DNA of 64,000 bases from Lentzea sp. NBRC 102530 (GTDB lineage Bacteria > Actinomycetota > Actinomycetes > Mycobacteriales > Pseudonocardiaceae), in assembly GCF_030269365.1 (NCBI RefSeq), contig NZ_BSTF01000004.1:1-64000 (forward strand), read 5' to 3'. The notes below the pieces were generated by a model. It had not been told where the DNA came from and made no database searches. It saw nothing but the letters and a program-made list of their open reading frames with translations. Below are positions 25,420-34,479 of this stretch, piece after piece. Within the stretch, counting starts at the first letter, position 1. The number at the start of each line of letters is the position of its first letter. A program made the translations under genes and the position numbers.

Positions 25420-26250
25420 TCACTGCACGTCCAGCCTCGGGGTGTGGCGGGGGTCTTCCGGGCACGCGAAGACGTTCACCGTGTCGTCCCTGCCGTCGAG
25501 CGTCCAGCCGGCCCCGCCCTCCGGCCGGCCGCACTCGGCGCACTCGTCCTCCGAGGACGCCAGCGCGAGCAGCTGAACGCGGGTGGCACCGCAGTCGGGG
25601 CACTCCTCGCCGCCCGGCATCCCGCGGTACCACCGGGTCCAGCCGCCGATCTTCGTGCTGTCGCCGAGGCCCGGCCAGCACTCGACGCCGCCTCCGCGGA
25701 AGTCCGGTGCGCTGGCGAACTCGAGTCCGTCGAGCAGTTCGTTCGGCAGCTCGTAGTACATCGGGTACTCGTGGGAGCGGCACGGGCTGAACACGCACGG
25801 CCGGATCCCGTAGACGGGTTCGACCGCCGCCGGGACGGGCGGCTCCGCCAGCGGATCGGTGACCTCGCCGGCGGCGCGCCACACCAGGTGGACGTTCGGA
25901 CCCCAGATGTCCTCGTGCTCGAGCAGGCACAGGAAGACCTGGAGCAGGTCGGTGCCGTCCGGGAACGGGAGTTCGGGGAAGTCGCGGCGGTACAGCTGCA
26001 TGCCGCCGATGAGCGGCGTCGAGACGCTGCGGACCAGCTCGACCTGCTCGTCGGTGAGCTCGTAACCGTCCGCGTGCGCCGGCCCTTCGCAGTGCGGCCA
26101 GGGCTCGTCGCTCGGCCACAGCATCGGGCCGCCGCTGTGGCTGTCGGTCCGGGCCGGCGTGCCCGGCGAGGGGTGGAGGCGGACGACCGGGCGCAGCCAG
26201 TCGTCGATCCACGGGATCTCGCGGCCGTTGTCGGTCGGTTTGATGATCAA
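25420..26250 (-). CDS. DUF1963/YwqG-like protein with zinc-ribbon tail
   Basis: About 276 residues. MLWPSDEPWPHCEGP, LIGGMQLYRRDFPELPFPDG and DSTKIGGWTRWYRG follow the DUF1963 pattern, and the C-terminal third holds CPDC and CAEC (one zinc). The start is uncertain: TTG 26250 sits six bases after GGGGGAG and gives IIKPTDNGREIPW near the N-terminus; longer starts run into repeats. Function unknown. Confidence 0.75.
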   Translation of the reverse strand: MIIKPTDNGREIPWIDDWLRPVVRLHPSPGTPARTDSHSGGPMLWPSDEPWPHCEGPAHADGYELTDEQVELVRSVSTPLIGGMQLYRRDFPELPFPDGTDLLQVFLCLLEHEDIWGPNVHLVWRAAGEVTDPLAEPPVPAAVEPVYGIRPCVFSPCRSHEYPMYYELPNELLDGLEFASAPDFRGGGVECWPGLGDSTKIGGWTRWYRGMPGGEECPDCGATRVQLLALASSEDECAECGRPEGGAGWTLDGRDDTVNVFACPEDPRHTPRLDVQ

Positions 26251-26734
26251 AGTCCGCTCCCCCAAGCTGACGCAGGGGTACCCCTGAGCTGGGATCCCCT
26301 CGCATCTCAACGTACTCGGGGGGTCTGACAGTTTTCGCGCTCCGGCCGCCGGGGTGAGCACGAGGCCTGGTGGGCAGGGGCTGGGAGAGGCGCGGCGGCT
26401 ACAGGAGGCGTGGAGCTGGGAGAGGCGCGTGCTGGGAGAGGCGCGGCGGCCATAGGAGGCGTGGAGCTGGGAGAGGCGCGGGGCTGCGGAGAAGCGGCAT
26501 CGGGTCGCGCGGGGCGGGGCCGGGAGCAGACCAGCGGGCAGCGCATGTCCGCAGGTGAACGCGGGTCTGCCGGTGAGCGCGGGTGCGCGGTGGGCCAGGT
26601 CGGCGAGTCTGGTGCGGTCACGCGGTCGGGCTCGGGCCGGCCGCGTTCGGGTGGGTGGGTCGCGGCGGAACGCACCGGGTCGCTCGCAGGCGCGGGTCGG
26701 TGTCCGCTTGCCGCGAACAGCGCGCAACGACTTG
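26251..26734. other. Repeat-bearing intergenic gap
   Basis: About 480 bp without a supported gene. It holds a 51-bp tandem repeat (26380-26481) and G-rich sequence on the plus strand. The rest shows no motif; the promoter of the DUF1963 gene should lie near 26260-26320. Confidence 0.6.
26380..26481. repeat. 51-bp tandem repeat, two copies
   Basis: 26380-26430 and 26431-26481 are nearly identical. Each contains the phrase GCTGGGAGAGGCGCG twice, so four spaced copies exist, an inner duplication within a tandem duplication. Confidence 0.85.
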
Positions 26735-26766
26735 ACAACCCCGGCGCGAGGTCGTGCCGGGGTTGT
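26735..26766 (-). terminator. Terminator of the PPA1309 gene
   Basis: An 11-bp perfect stem (26735-26745 with 26756-26766), 22 bp past the PPA1309 stop. Confidence 0.75.
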
Positions 26767-26787
26767 GCCAGCCTGGGGGCGTGACGA

Positions 26788-27327
26788 CTAGGGCCGCAGC
26801 GTGGCGAGCAGGGCGTCGGTGAGGTTGGGCGCCAGCTCGGGGTGCTCGACGACCTCCTCTGGCACCTCGACCGTTCCGCGCAGCCTCAGCACGCACGAGA
26901 CGGTGCCGTCGCGCAGGACGGCGGCGACCAGGCGGGCCTCGCGGCGGGCCGGGTGCGCTGCCGCGAACTGGCGGGCCGCCTCGTCGTCGAGTTCGCCGTG
27001 GCTCAGCTCGGTCTCGGCCTCGGGCGGCAGGACGACGATCTCCTGGGCCAGGGCGCAGCCGGTGACGGCCGGGGGCCATTCGATGCCCGCCAGCGCGTCG
27101 CCCAGGTCGCCCTCCAGGGAGTCCTGGGCGATCGGGGTCAGCGGGCTCGACTCCGGGTCGAGTTGGCCGGCCAGTTCCGGTTGCTGGGCGAGCAGGTCCG
27201 AGGTGGCCACTAGGGCGAACAGTTGCGGGGGCTGCTCCCAGCCGCCCGACCCGACGAACTGCTCAACCTCACGGGCGACCGTGGGGAGGATGACCGCTGG
27301 CGTTTCACTCGCTGACACGCGTGTCAT
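26788..27327 (-). CDS. PPA1309 family protein
   Basis: 179 residues, acidic. The conserved stretches are TVAREVEQFVGSGGWEQPPQ, FALVATSDLLAQQPELA and DGTVSCVLRLRG. This family is found next to UPF0182 genes in actinobacteria, as here (divergent, 94 bp apart). No enzymatic motif is seen. ATG 27327. Confidence 0.85.
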   Translation of the reverse strand: MTRVSASETPAVILPTVAREVEQFVGSGGWEQPPQLFALVATSDLLAQQPELAGQLDPESSPLTPIAQDSLEGDLGDALAGIEWPPAVTGCALAQEIVVLPPEAETELSHGELDDEAARQFAAAHPARREARLVAAVLRDGTVSCVLRLRGTVEVPEEVVEHPELAPNLTDALLATLRP

Positions 27328-27421
27328 CGTAAGACGGCGGACTTCACGGGAACCCAGGGCGTCGTCCGTAGAGTTGGACTAAACGTACGTATCGATTTAC
27401 CGCGATCCAGGAGCGTGCCTC

Positions 27422-30400
27422 GTGGCCACACGGCCTCCGGTCGGACTGCCGAAACTGTCCCGACGCAGCCGAATACTGCTCATCGTGGGTGTTGTGCTCC
27501 TGTTCGGTCTCATCACGGGATCGCGGCTGCTCGACACCTACGTGAACTGGCTGTGGTTCGGCGAGGTGAAATTCCGCGACGTCTACAGCACAGTCCTGCT
27601 CACCCGCCTGGGGCTGTTCGTGGCCATCGGCGCGGTGGTCGGTGGCATCGTCGCGCTCAACCTCTTCCTCGCCTACCGCGCCCGGCCCGTGTTCGTGCCG
27701 GTGTCCGGGCCGGACGACCCGGTGGCGCGCTACCGGACCGTCGTGATGCGGCGGATGCGGTTGTTCGCGATCGGCATCCCGGTGTTCGTCGGGTTGATCG
27801 CGGGCGCGTCGGCGCAGAACGACTGGCAGCAGATCCAGCTGTTCCTGAACTCCGAGCCGTTCGGCGTGACCGACCCGCAGTTCGGGCACGACATCGGCTT
27901 CTACGCGTTCCAGTTGCCGTTCTACGAGTGGCTGCTGTCGTGGCTGTTCATCACCACGGCGGTGTCGTTCATCGGCGCCGTGATCGCGCACTACCTGTTC
28001 GGCGGCATCCGGCTGGCCGGTCGCGGCGGTCAGCTCTCGGGTCCCGCGCGCCTGCACTTGGCGCTCGTCGCCGGGACGTTCGTGCTGCTGAAGGCCGTCG
28101 CGTACTTCTTCGACCGGTACACGCTGCTGCTGCACGAGAACGAGAAGTTCGTCGGCGCCAGCTACACCGACCTCAACGCGGTGCTGCCCGCCAAGCTGAT
28201 CCTGCTGTGCATCGCGGTGTTCTGCGCCGTGGCGTTCTTCGCGGGCGCGTTCATGCGCAACGTGCAGCTGCCCGCCATCGCGACCGTGCTGCTGGTGCTG
28301 TCGAGCGTGCTCGTCGGTGCCGCGTGGCCCGCGGTGCTGGAGCAGTTCTCGGTCAAGCCGAACGCCATCCAGAAGGAAGCCGAGTCGATCACCCGCAACA
28401 TCGCGGCGACGCGGCAGTCGTTCGGGCTGACCGACGACAAGGTCGAGACGAAGCCGTACGAGGGCAAGCAGAACGTCACGAACGACCAGATCAAGACCAA
28501 CGACGCGGCCACCCTGGGCAACATCCGCCTGCTCGACCCGGCCGTGCTCGCGCGCACCTTCACGCAGTTCCAGCAGCTGCGGCCGTTCTACGGCTTCCCG
28601 AACAAGCTCGACGTCGACCGGTACACAGTGGACGGCAAGCTCCGCGACTACATCGTCGCGGTGCGCGAGCTGAAGCTCGACAGCCTGCCGCAGGGCCAGC
28701 GCGACTGGATCAACCAGCACCTCATCTACACGCACGGCAACGGCTTCGTCTACGCCGAGGCGAACAAGGTGAACGCGGTCGCCGACGAGTCCAACGGCGG
28801 CTACCCGGACTTCAAGACCGGTGAGGTCAAGTCCAACGGCGAGGTCGGCAACGACCCCAAGGGCATCAAGGTCGACCAGCCCCGCACGTACTACGGCGAG
28901 CTGTTCGGCCAGAACGACTACTCGATCGTCGGCGGCCGTCCGGCCGGTTCGGCGGCGGAGTACGACACCGACGCCAAGTCCTACACCTACACCGGCACCG
29001 GTGGCGTCCCGATCGGCAGCCTGTTCAACAAGCTGGCGTTCGCGGCGTACTACGGCGAGCGGAACATCCTCTTCAACCAGTCGATCGCGGACGAGTCGAA
29101 GATCCTGTTCAAGCGCACCCCGCGCGACCGCGTGCAGGCCGTCGCGCCGTGGCTCACCGCCGACAGCGACCCGTACCCGGCCGTCGTCAACGGCCGCATC
29201 ACCTGGATCGTCGACGGCTACACCACGCTCGAGAACTACCCGTACGCGCAGCGCACCCAGCTCGGTGACGCGACGAACGACTCGCTCACCGCGGACGGCG
29301 TCGTCATCTCGCAGGCCAACAAGCCCGTCAACTACATCCGCAACTCGGTCAAGGCCACTGTGGACGCGTACGACGGCTCGGTGAACCTGTACCAGGTCGA
29401 CGACAAGGACCCGGTCCTCAAGGCGTGGATGGGCGTCTTCCCGGGCACGGTGAAGCCGGGCAGCGAGATCTCCGACGAGCTGCGCCAGCACTTCCGCTAC
29501 CCCGAGGACCTGTTCAAGGTGCAGCGGCAGATCCTGTCGAAGTACCACGTCTCGTCGCCGTCGGACTTCTACTCCGGTGTCGCCTACTGGGCACCGCCGC
29601 AGGACCCGACGATCGACAACGTGACGACGGCCGACGCCCAGCGCGACGCGGCGAGCAAGCGCCGGGACGCCCAGCCGCCGTTCTACGTCCTCGCGGGTGA
29701 CCCGAGCGACCCGAGCAAGGTCCGCTTCCAGCTGACCAGCCCGCTCGTGCGCGAGAACCGCGAGTTCATGGCGGCCCACGTCTCGGTCGGCTCCGACCCG
29801 GACAACTACGGGAAGATCAGCGTCCTGCAACTCAGCCAGGACGCGAAGGGCCCGCAGCAGATCCAGACGCAGTTCCTCACGTCCGACAACGTCAGCCGTG
29901 AGCTCAACCTGCTGACGCAGCAGAAGACGACGGTCGTCTACGGCAACCTGCTGACCCTGCCGCTGGGCGGAGCGCTGCTCTACGTCGAGCCCGTCTACAT
30001 CGAACGGGCCTCGAACAACACGTCGTACCCGCAGCTGTCGAAGGTGCTCGTCTGGTACGGCGACCGGGTCGGCTACGCCTCCACGCTGAACGAGGCGCTC
30101 GACCAGGTGCTCAGCGGGGCCGGCGCGGTCGTGCCGCCGCCCAGCGACAACAACGGCAACGGCAACACCAGCAACCCGTCCACGCCGCCGTCGACGCCGC
30201 CCTCCAACGGGAACCTGAACCCGGACCTGCAGAAGGCGATCAACGACATCGACACCGCGCTGGCCGACATCAAGCGGGCGCAGTCGAGCGGCAACTTCAC
30301 CGAACTCGGCCAGGCGTACGCCAAGCTGGACGAGGCGTCGAAGCGGTTCAAGCAGTACAACACCGGTGCGCCGTCGTCGCCCTCCACCGGGCAGTCGTCG

Positions 30401-30430
30401 GTTGTGCCGAGCCCCACACCGTCAGGCTGA
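27422..30430 (+). CDS. UPF0182 family membrane protein
   Basis: 1,002 residues. Seven hydrophobic segments occupy the first ~300 residues (from SRILLIVGVVLLFGLITGSR to LLVLSSVLVGAAWPAVLEQF), then a large extracytoplasmic domain (GQNDYSIVGG, WIVDGYTTLENYPYA, VKATVDAYDGSVNLYQVDDK), and a Ser/Thr/Pro-rich linker near residue 905 with a short helical tail. UPF0182 is widespread in actinobacteria with unknown role. AGGAG precedes GTG 27422. Confidence 0.94.
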   Translation: MATRPPVGLPKLSRRSRILLIVGVVLLFGLITGSRLLDTYVNWLWFGEVKFRDVYSTVLLTRLGLFVAIGAVVGGIVALNLFLAYRARPVFVPVSGPDDPVARYRTVVMRRMRLFAIGIPVFVGLIAGASAQNDWQQIQLFLNSEPFGVTDPQFGHDIGFYAFQLPFYEWLLSWLFITTAVSFIGAVIAHYLFGGIRLAGRGGQLSGPARLHLALVAGTFVLLKAVAYFFDRYTLLLHENEKFVGASYTDLNAVLPAKLILLCIAVFCAVAFFAGAFMRNVQLPAIATVLLVLSSVLVGAAWPAVLEQFSVKPNAIQKEAESITRNIAATRQSFGLTDDKVETKPYEGKQNVTNDQIKTNDAATLGNIRLLDPAVLARTFTQFQQLRPFYGFPNKLDVDRYTVDGKLRDYIVAVRELKLDSLPQGQRDWINQHLIYTHGNGFVYAEANKVNAVADESNGGYPDFKTGEVKSNGEVGNDPKGIKVDQPRTYYGELFGQNDYSIVGGRPAGSAAEYDTDAKSYTYTGTGGVPIGSLFNKLAFAAYYGERNILFNQSIADESKILFKRTPRDRVQAVAPWLTADSDPYPAVVNGRITWIVDGYTTLENYPYAQRTQLGDATNDSLTADGVVISQANKPVNYIRNSVKATVDAYDGSVNLYQVDDKDPVLKAWMGVFPGTVKPGSEISDELRQHFRYPEDLFKVQRQILSKYHVSSPSDFYSGVAYWAPPQDPTIDNVTTADAQRDAASKRRDAQPPFYVLAGDPSDPSKVRFQLTSPLVRENREFMAAHVSVGSDPDNYGKISVLQLSQDAKGPQQIQTQFLTSDNVSRELNLLTQQKTTVVYGNLLTLPLGGALLYVEPVYIERASNNTSYPQLSKVLVWYGDRVGYASTLNEALDQVLSGAGAVVPPPSDNNGNGNTSNPSTPPSTPPSNGNLNPDLQKAINDIDTALADIKRAQSSGNFTELGQAYAKLDEASKRFKQYNTGAPSSPSTGQSSVVPSPTPSG

Positions 30431-30481
30431 CCTGACGATTTGCATTCCCCGCTCCACCCCGCGTAGAGTTCTAATTACCGA

Positions 30482-30555
30482 CGCGGGGTGGAGCAGCTCG
30501 GTAGCTCGCTGGGCTCATAACCCAGAGGTCGCAGGTTCAAATCCTGTCCCCGCTA
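30482..30555 (+). tRNA. Initiator tRNA-fMet (CAT), copy 1
   Basis: 74 nt with anticodon CAT in loop CTCATAA and the three G-C pairs of an initiator anticodon stem. The first acceptor position (C1 with T72) is unpaired, the other initiator mark. CCA is not encoded. Confidence 0.96.
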
Positions 30556-30566
30556 CAAAGTGAGAG

Positions 30567-30602
30567 AGCCCTGTCAGCGGAAAACGCTGACAGGGCTTTT
30601 TC
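30567..30602 (+). terminator. Terminator of tRNA-fMet copy 1
   Basis: A 13-bp perfect stem (30567-30579 with 30585-30597) with a T tract at 30597-30601. Confidence 0.92.
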
Positions 30603-30612
30603 GTGTTTCACA

Positions 30613-30663
30613 TTGGGGGCAAGCCCCCAAACCCCACCCCGGGGGCAAGCCTCCGGACCCCCG
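30613..30663. repeat. Double-palindrome repeat element
   Basis: Two stem-loops in tandem, TTGGGGGC-aa-GCCCCCAA and CCGGGGGC-aa-GCCTCCGG, then ACCCCCG. The same layout appears at 22700, 22810 and 39119, and half of it at 30948. Confidence 0.8.
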
Positions 30664-30818
30664 TGGGTTGCCCGGAGCGTCGGCCGGCGGCGGGTTTGCC
30701 AGATTTTGCCTCTGCGTGGCCCTCTACCTGCGGAAACGTGGTTAGTGGGGGGTGGTGAAAAACGGGTTTTCAGGGCGTGTATAGTTCTACTTACAACAGC
30801 AAGACAAGCTAGAAGCGG

Positions 30819-30892
30819 CGCGGGGTGGAGCAGCTCGGTAGCTCGCTGGGCTCATAACCCAGAGGTCGCAGGTTCAAATCCTGTCCCCGCTA
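30819..30892 (+). tRNA. Initiator tRNA-fMet (CAT), copy 2
   Basis: Identical over all 74 nt to the copy 337 bp upstream. It has its own promoter-like AT-rich upstream region (30780-30810) and its own terminator. CCA is not encoded. Confidence 0.96.
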
Positions 30893-30897
30893 CTAGA

Positions 30898-30938
30898 CAG
30901 AAGGCCCGGTTCACGGTCAACGTGAACCGGGCCTTCTG
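30898..30938 (+). terminator. Terminator of tRNA-fMet copy 2
   Basis: A 17-bp perfect stem (30898-30914 with 30922-30938) and a 7-nt loop; no T tract. Confidence 0.88.
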
Positions 30939-30947
30939 CGTTGTGCA

Positions 30948-30980
30948 TTGAGGGCCGAGCCCCCGAACCCCAATCCCCCG
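30948..30980. repeat. Partial palindromic repeat element
   Basis: One half of the double-stem family (TTGAGGGCCGAGCCCCCGAA, then CCCCAATCCCCCG). It starts 10 nt past the tRNA terminator. Confidence 0.65.
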
Positions 30981-31023
30981 CAGAGCAGTCGTACGGGGGC
31001 TGGTCGCGCGCGGGCGGGGTCTT

Positions 31024-31233
31024 TCAGGTCATGTTCTCCGCCCAGTACTGGGCGCACAGCATGCTGGAGCAGATGCGGCCCTCGCCGTTGACGGTGCGGT
31101 GCTTGCGGATCTGCTTGCCGCACACCATGCACTCGTCCTTGCCGGCCTGCTCCGGGATGCCACCGGTCACCCACGCCCTCGTGTGCGCGGCGACCTTCTT
31201 GTGGTCCAGCCACTTCAAGTTCAGGTTCTTCAC
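31024..31233 (-). CDS. Small zinc-binding protein, 69 aa
   Basis: Residues VKNLNLKWLDHKKVAAHTRA open the frame; CMVC, then a further Cys pair in CSSMLC about 20 residues on, can bind one zinc. GTG 31233 follows GGAGG. Longer frames upstream have no such signal. No family known to me. Confidence 0.72.
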   Translation of the reverse strand: MKNLNLKWLDHKKVAAHTRAWVTGGIPEQAGKDECMVCGKQIRKHRTVNGEGRICSSMLCAQYWAENMT

Positions 31234-31556
31234 GGTCCCCGACCTCCGTAGTCCAGCTGCGCCTTCCTGGCAATGATCATTTTCCCGGAACTTCAGGCGT
31301 GGGAAAGAGGCCAGCGCGGGCTTCACCAGGTCGAGCGACGAAGGCGCGCGTCCGTCCATTCGGGTGGCTCCGGCCGGTGAGTCCCGTACCGCCGATCGAG
31401 TGAGGGCGGGGGACTTTCGTTTCTGCGAAAGGACTTTTCCATCCGGGATGGACACAGACGGTCAAGAGGCCAAACGCGTGAGGCTCGGAAACTGCCGCTT
31501 ACTCAGCGAGACTTTTCGTTGCTCCGCATGGCCCATCAGACTAGCCCGGTGATCAG
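31234..31556. other. Intergenic gap, no gene seen
   Basis: About 320 bp. The AT-richer part 31270-31300 may hold the promoter of the 69-aa gene. An inverted stretch CTTTCGTTTCTGCGAAAG lies at about 31415-31432 and is an 8-bp palindrome that may be a local operator or hairpin. No other structure found. Confidence 0.45.
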
Positions 31557-31591
31557 CCACTGTGGACAGAACGGCTGACCATTGTGGACAG
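31557..31591 (+). promoter_or_regulatory. Direct repeat upstream of the PadR gene
   Basis: CCACTGTGGACAG (31557-31569) and CCATTGTGGACAG (31579-31591) differ at one base and are 22 bp apart, two turns of DNA. They end 29 bp before the start of the PadR-type gene and may bind it or another repressor. Confidence 0.45.
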
Positions 31592-31620
31592 CTTCCCCCA
31601 GACGTGGGAACGTTGTTGGT

Positions 31621-32121
31621 GTGTCAGACCTGAATGCGACCGCAGCCGCCCTGCTCGGGCTGCTGCACGACGGACCCAAGACCGGTGGCCAGTTGGTGGC
31701 GGAAGCAGGAGACCGCTTCGGCGCGTTCTTCAGCGTGACCCGCTCCCAGGTGTACCGCGAGCTGCCCGCGCTGGCTGACCAGGGCCTGCTGCGCCTCGGC
31801 AAGCAGGGACCGCGGTCCAGCCAGCAGTACGTGCTGACGGCCGCGGGCAAGAAGGCCTTCAAGAACTGGCTGCTGTCCGAGCCCGGCCCGGACCACCTGC
31901 GCAGCCCGCTCATCCTGCGCCTGGTGCACGCCGGTTCGCTGACCGCGAAGCAGCGCGAGTCCCTGATCACGACCGCACGCTCGACGTACGGTCAGGAACA
32001 GGAGAGCGCGAAGAGCGCGGCCAAGACGGCGGAGGACCCCTACGCCAAGGCCGTGGCCGAGTTCGGTCTCGCCCACGCGAAGGCCGTTCTCAAGCTGCTC
32101 GACGCCATCCCCACGGCGTAA
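31621..32121 (+). CDS. PadR family transcriptional regulator
   Basis: 166 residues. The winged helix is LNATAAALLGLLHDGPKTGG, with FFSVTRSQVYRELPALADQG as recognition part and LGKQGPRSSQQYVLTAAGKK as wing; the C-terminal helices (QEQESAKSAAKTAEDPYAKA) form the dimer part of PadR s2 type. GTG 31621 starts SDLNATAAA. No effector or target is known; the nearest candidate is itself. Confidence 0.88.
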   Translation: MSDLNATAAALLGLLHDGPKTGGQLVAEAGDRFGAFFSVTRSQVYRELPALADQGLLRLGKQGPRSSQQYVLTAAGKKAFKNWLLSEPGPDHLRSPLILRLVHAGSLTAKQRESLITTARSTYGQEQESAKSAAKTAEDPYAKAVAEFGLAHAKAVLKLLDAIPTA

Positions 32122-32159
32122 GACGTCCTCCCCTTTCACACGAGAGGGGACGCCAGCGA

Positions 32160-32188
32160 AGCACCGGTCGCGACTGACGACCGGTGCT
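32160..32188 (+). terminator. Terminator of the PadR gene
   Basis: An 11-bp perfect stem (32160-32170 with 32178-32188) and a 7-nt loop. It ends only 4 bp before the -10 hexamer of prfB. Confidence 0.8.
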
Positions 32189-32204
32189 GGCGTAATCTTT
32201 TTGC

Positions 32205-33308
32205 GTGAACCCGGACGTCGAAGCAGACATCAAGGACCTCTCCGCGACGCTTTCGAGCATCGAGGCGGTGATGGACCTCGATGGGTTGCGCGCCGCTGTC
32301 GCGGACCTGGAGACGCAGGCCACCCGCCCTGACCTCTGGGACGACCAGGAAAAGGCGCAGAAGGTCACCAGCCAGCTCTCGCACAAGCAGGGCGAGCTGC
32401 GCCGCGTCACCGGCCTGCGCGCGCGCCTCGACGATCTCCCGCTGCTCTACGAACTCGCGGAAGAGGCCGAGGACGCCGAGGCCCAGGCCGACGCGGACAA
32501 CGACCGGGCGAAGCTGCGCGAGGAGATCGCGAGCCTCGAGGTGCGCACGCTGCTGTCCGGCGAGTACGACGAGCGCAACGCGCTCATCACCATCCGCGCC
32601 GAGGCCGGTGGCGTCGACGCCGCGGACTTCGCCGAGATGCTGCTGCGCATGTACTCGCGCTGGGCCGAGCGCCACCAGTACGGCGTCGAGGTCTTCGACA
32701 CCTCCTACGCGGAAGAGGCCGGCATCAAGTCCGCCACGTTCCGCGTCACCGCGCCCTACGCCTACGGCACGCTGAGCGTCGAGCAGGGCACGCACCGCCT
32801 CGTGCGCATCTCGCCGTTCGACAACCAGGGCCGCCGCCAGACGTCGTTCGCCGGCGTCGAGGTCGTGCCCGTCGTCGAGCAGACCGACCACGTCGAGATC
32901 GACGAGAAGGACCTGCGGGTCGACGTCTACCGCTCGTCCGGCCCCGGCGGCCAGGGCGTCAACACGACCGACTCGGCGGTGCGCCTCACGCACATCCCGA
33001 CCGGCATCGTGGTGTCCTGCCAGAACGAGCGCTCGCAGCTGCAGAACAAGGCCACGGCCATGAACGTCCTGCAGGCCAAGCTGCTCGAGCGTCGCCGGCA
33101 GGAGGAGCAGGCGAAGATGGACGCGCTGAAGGACTCCGGTTCGAGCTGGGGCAACCAGATGCGCTCCTACGTCCTGCACCCGTACCAGATGGTCAAGGAC
33201 CTGCGTACCGAGCACGAGGTCGGCAACCCGTCCGCGGTGCTCGACGGGGAGATCGACGACTTCCTCGAGGCCGGCATCCGGTGGCGCAAGCAGTCCCAGC
33301 AGGCCTAG
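32205..33308 (+). CDS. prfB: Peptide chain release factor 2
   Basis: 367 residues. SPF codon-recognition tripeptide in [18 protein letters not shown] and the universal GGQ (residues ~248-250) in [20 protein letters not shown]. The frame is continuous through codon 26, so there is no in-frame TGA and no programmed frameshift. TAATCT stands six bases before GTG 32205, giving a leaderless mRNA. It releases peptides at UGA and UAA. Confidence 0.97.
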   Translation: MNPDVEADIKDLSATLSSIEAVMDLDGLRAAVADLETQATRPDLWDDQEKAQKVTSQLSHKQGELRRVTGLRARLDDLPLLYELAEEAEDAEAQADADNDRAKLREEIASLEVRTLLSGEYDERNALITIRAEAGGVDAADFAEMLLRMYSRWAERHQYGVEVFDTSYAEEAGIKSATFRVTAPYAYGTLSVEQGTHRLVRISPFDNQGRRQTSFAGVEVVPVVEQTDHVEIDEKDLRVDVYRSSGPGGQGVNTTDSAVRLTHIPTGIVVSCQNERSQLQNKATAMNVLQAKLLERRRQEEQAKMDALKDSGSSWGNQMRSYVLHPYQMVKDLRTEHEVGNPSAVLDGEIDDFLEAGIRWRKQSQQA

Positions 33309-33319
33309 CCGCCTTCCGG

Positions 33320-33337
33320 GGCCTCGTCCACGAGGCC
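33320..33337 (+). terminator. Short hairpin after prfB
   Basis: A 7-bp stem (33320-33326 with 33331-33337) and a 4-nt loop 11 bp after the prfB stop; no T tract, weak. Confidence 0.4.
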
Positions 33338-33358
33338 GCGAGGCGTGCCGGGGGAGCG

Positions 33359-33682
33359 GTGACGCGCTGGTGCGAGCCACGGGTCACCCCGAACTTCCAC
33401 GCGGCTTACGTCGAGTACCGCGACCACAGGCCCACGGTCGCGGTACTGCGTACGCACGCAGGTGACGTGGCGTTCGCACTCGACCACGAGCAGCAGCCAC
33501 TCGAGTTCGTCGACGACGCGGCGCTCACGAGCGTGCTCGAGGAGTTCGGCCTGGGCGTCTGGAGAACGGCCGAGCTGCACCGGCCGTTCAAGGCGGCGGA
33601 CTGGCCCCTGCTCGACGTGCGTGATGTGCGCTACTGGCGGCCCGAAACCGCAGGACAAGCCCTCTTCAACTGGTGGGATTGA
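33359..33682 (+). CDS. Conserved hypothetical protein between prfB and ftsE, 107 aa
   Basis: Starts VTRWCEPRVTPNFHAAYVEY and ends WRPETAGQALFNWWD. It is rich in aromatic and acidic residues and has no membrane segment. GGGGAG is very close to GTG 33359, so the start is uncertain. Coding bias is good. No known function. Confidence 0.7.
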   Translation: MTRWCEPRVTPNFHAAYVEYRDHRPTVAVLRTHAGDVAFALDHEQQPLEFVDDAALTSVLEEFGLGVWRTAELHRPFKAADWPLLDVRDVRYWRPETAGQALFNWWD

Positions 33683-33749
33683 CCCCTTCCGGGGCGAGAA
33701 GTTAACCGGAACGGGGGCTTTACCCCGGCCATGAGTAGACTCGCGCCTC

Positions 33750-34439
33750 GTGATTCGTCTCGAACACGTTTCCAAGGTCTACAAGACCTCCACGCGTCCT
33801 GCGCTCGACGACGTGTCCGTCGAGATGGAAAAGGGCGAGTTCGTCTTCCTGATCGGGCCTTCCGGCTCCGGCAAGTCGACGTTCCTGCGCCTGCTGCTGC
33901 GCGAAGAGGTGCCGACCAGGGGACGCGTCTACGTCTCCAACTTCGACGTCGCCAAGATGTCGCGCCGCCGGGTCCCCCGCCTGCGGCAGTCGATCGGCTG
34001 CGTGTTCCAGGACTTCCGCCTTCTGCCCACGAAGACGGTCGCCGAGAACGTCGCCTTCGCGCTCGAGGTCATCGGCAAGCCCCGCAACACCATCGTCAAG
34101 GTGGTGCCGGAGGTGCTGCAGCTGGTGGGCCTCGACGGCAAGGAGGACAGGTTCCCGACCGAGCTGTCCGGTGGTGAGCAGCAGCGCGTCGCGATCGCCC
34201 GTGCGTTCGTGAACCGCCCGCTCGTGCTGATCGCCGACGAGCCGACCGGAAACCTGGACCCCGACACGAGCCAGGACATCATGTTGCTGCTGGAGCGGAT
34301 CAACCGCACCGGCACGACCGTCATCATGGCCACCCACGACCACGGGATCGTCGACTCGATGCGCCGCCGCGTCGTGGAGCTCTCGTACGGCAAGGTCGTC
34401 CGTGATGACGCGCGCGGCGTTTACGGCGTTGGCCGTTAA
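33750..34439 (+). CDS. ftsE: Cell division ATP-binding protein FtsE
   Basis: 229 residues of an ABC ATPase: Walker [10 protein letters not shown] (36-44), Q-loop [12 protein letters not shown], signature [15 protein letters not shown], Walker [14 protein letters not shown], switch His in [12 protein letters not shown]. With FtsX it controls peptidoglycan hydrolases at division. TAGACT is eight bases before GTG 33750 (leaderless). ftsX starts 40 bp downstream. Confidence 0.95.
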   Translation: MIRLEHVSKVYKTSTRPALDDVSVEMEKGEFVFLIGPSGSGKSTFLRLLLREEVPTRGRVYVSNFDVAKMSRRRVPRLRQSIGCVFQDFRLLPTKTVAENVAFALEVIGKPRNTIVKVVPEVLQLVGLDGKEDRFPTELSGGEQQRVAIARAFVNRPLVLIADEPTGNLDPDTSQDIMLLLERINRTGTTVIMATHDHGIVDSMRRRVVELSYGKVVRDDARGVYGVGR

Positions 34440-34479
34440 GCGTCCCTAGATCCCCGACCCCCAAGGAACCCCGCCCCCG

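Noticed and set aside
27344-29830. A long open frame opposite the UPF0182 gene
   Set aside because: Repetitive Arg/Val/Gln-rich translation typical of the antisense strand of GC-rich genes.
31277-31465. 62-codon minus-strand frame upstream of the 69-aa zinc protein
   Set aside because: Low complexity and without a ribosome site; the GGAGG-preceded GTG 31233 explains the gene.
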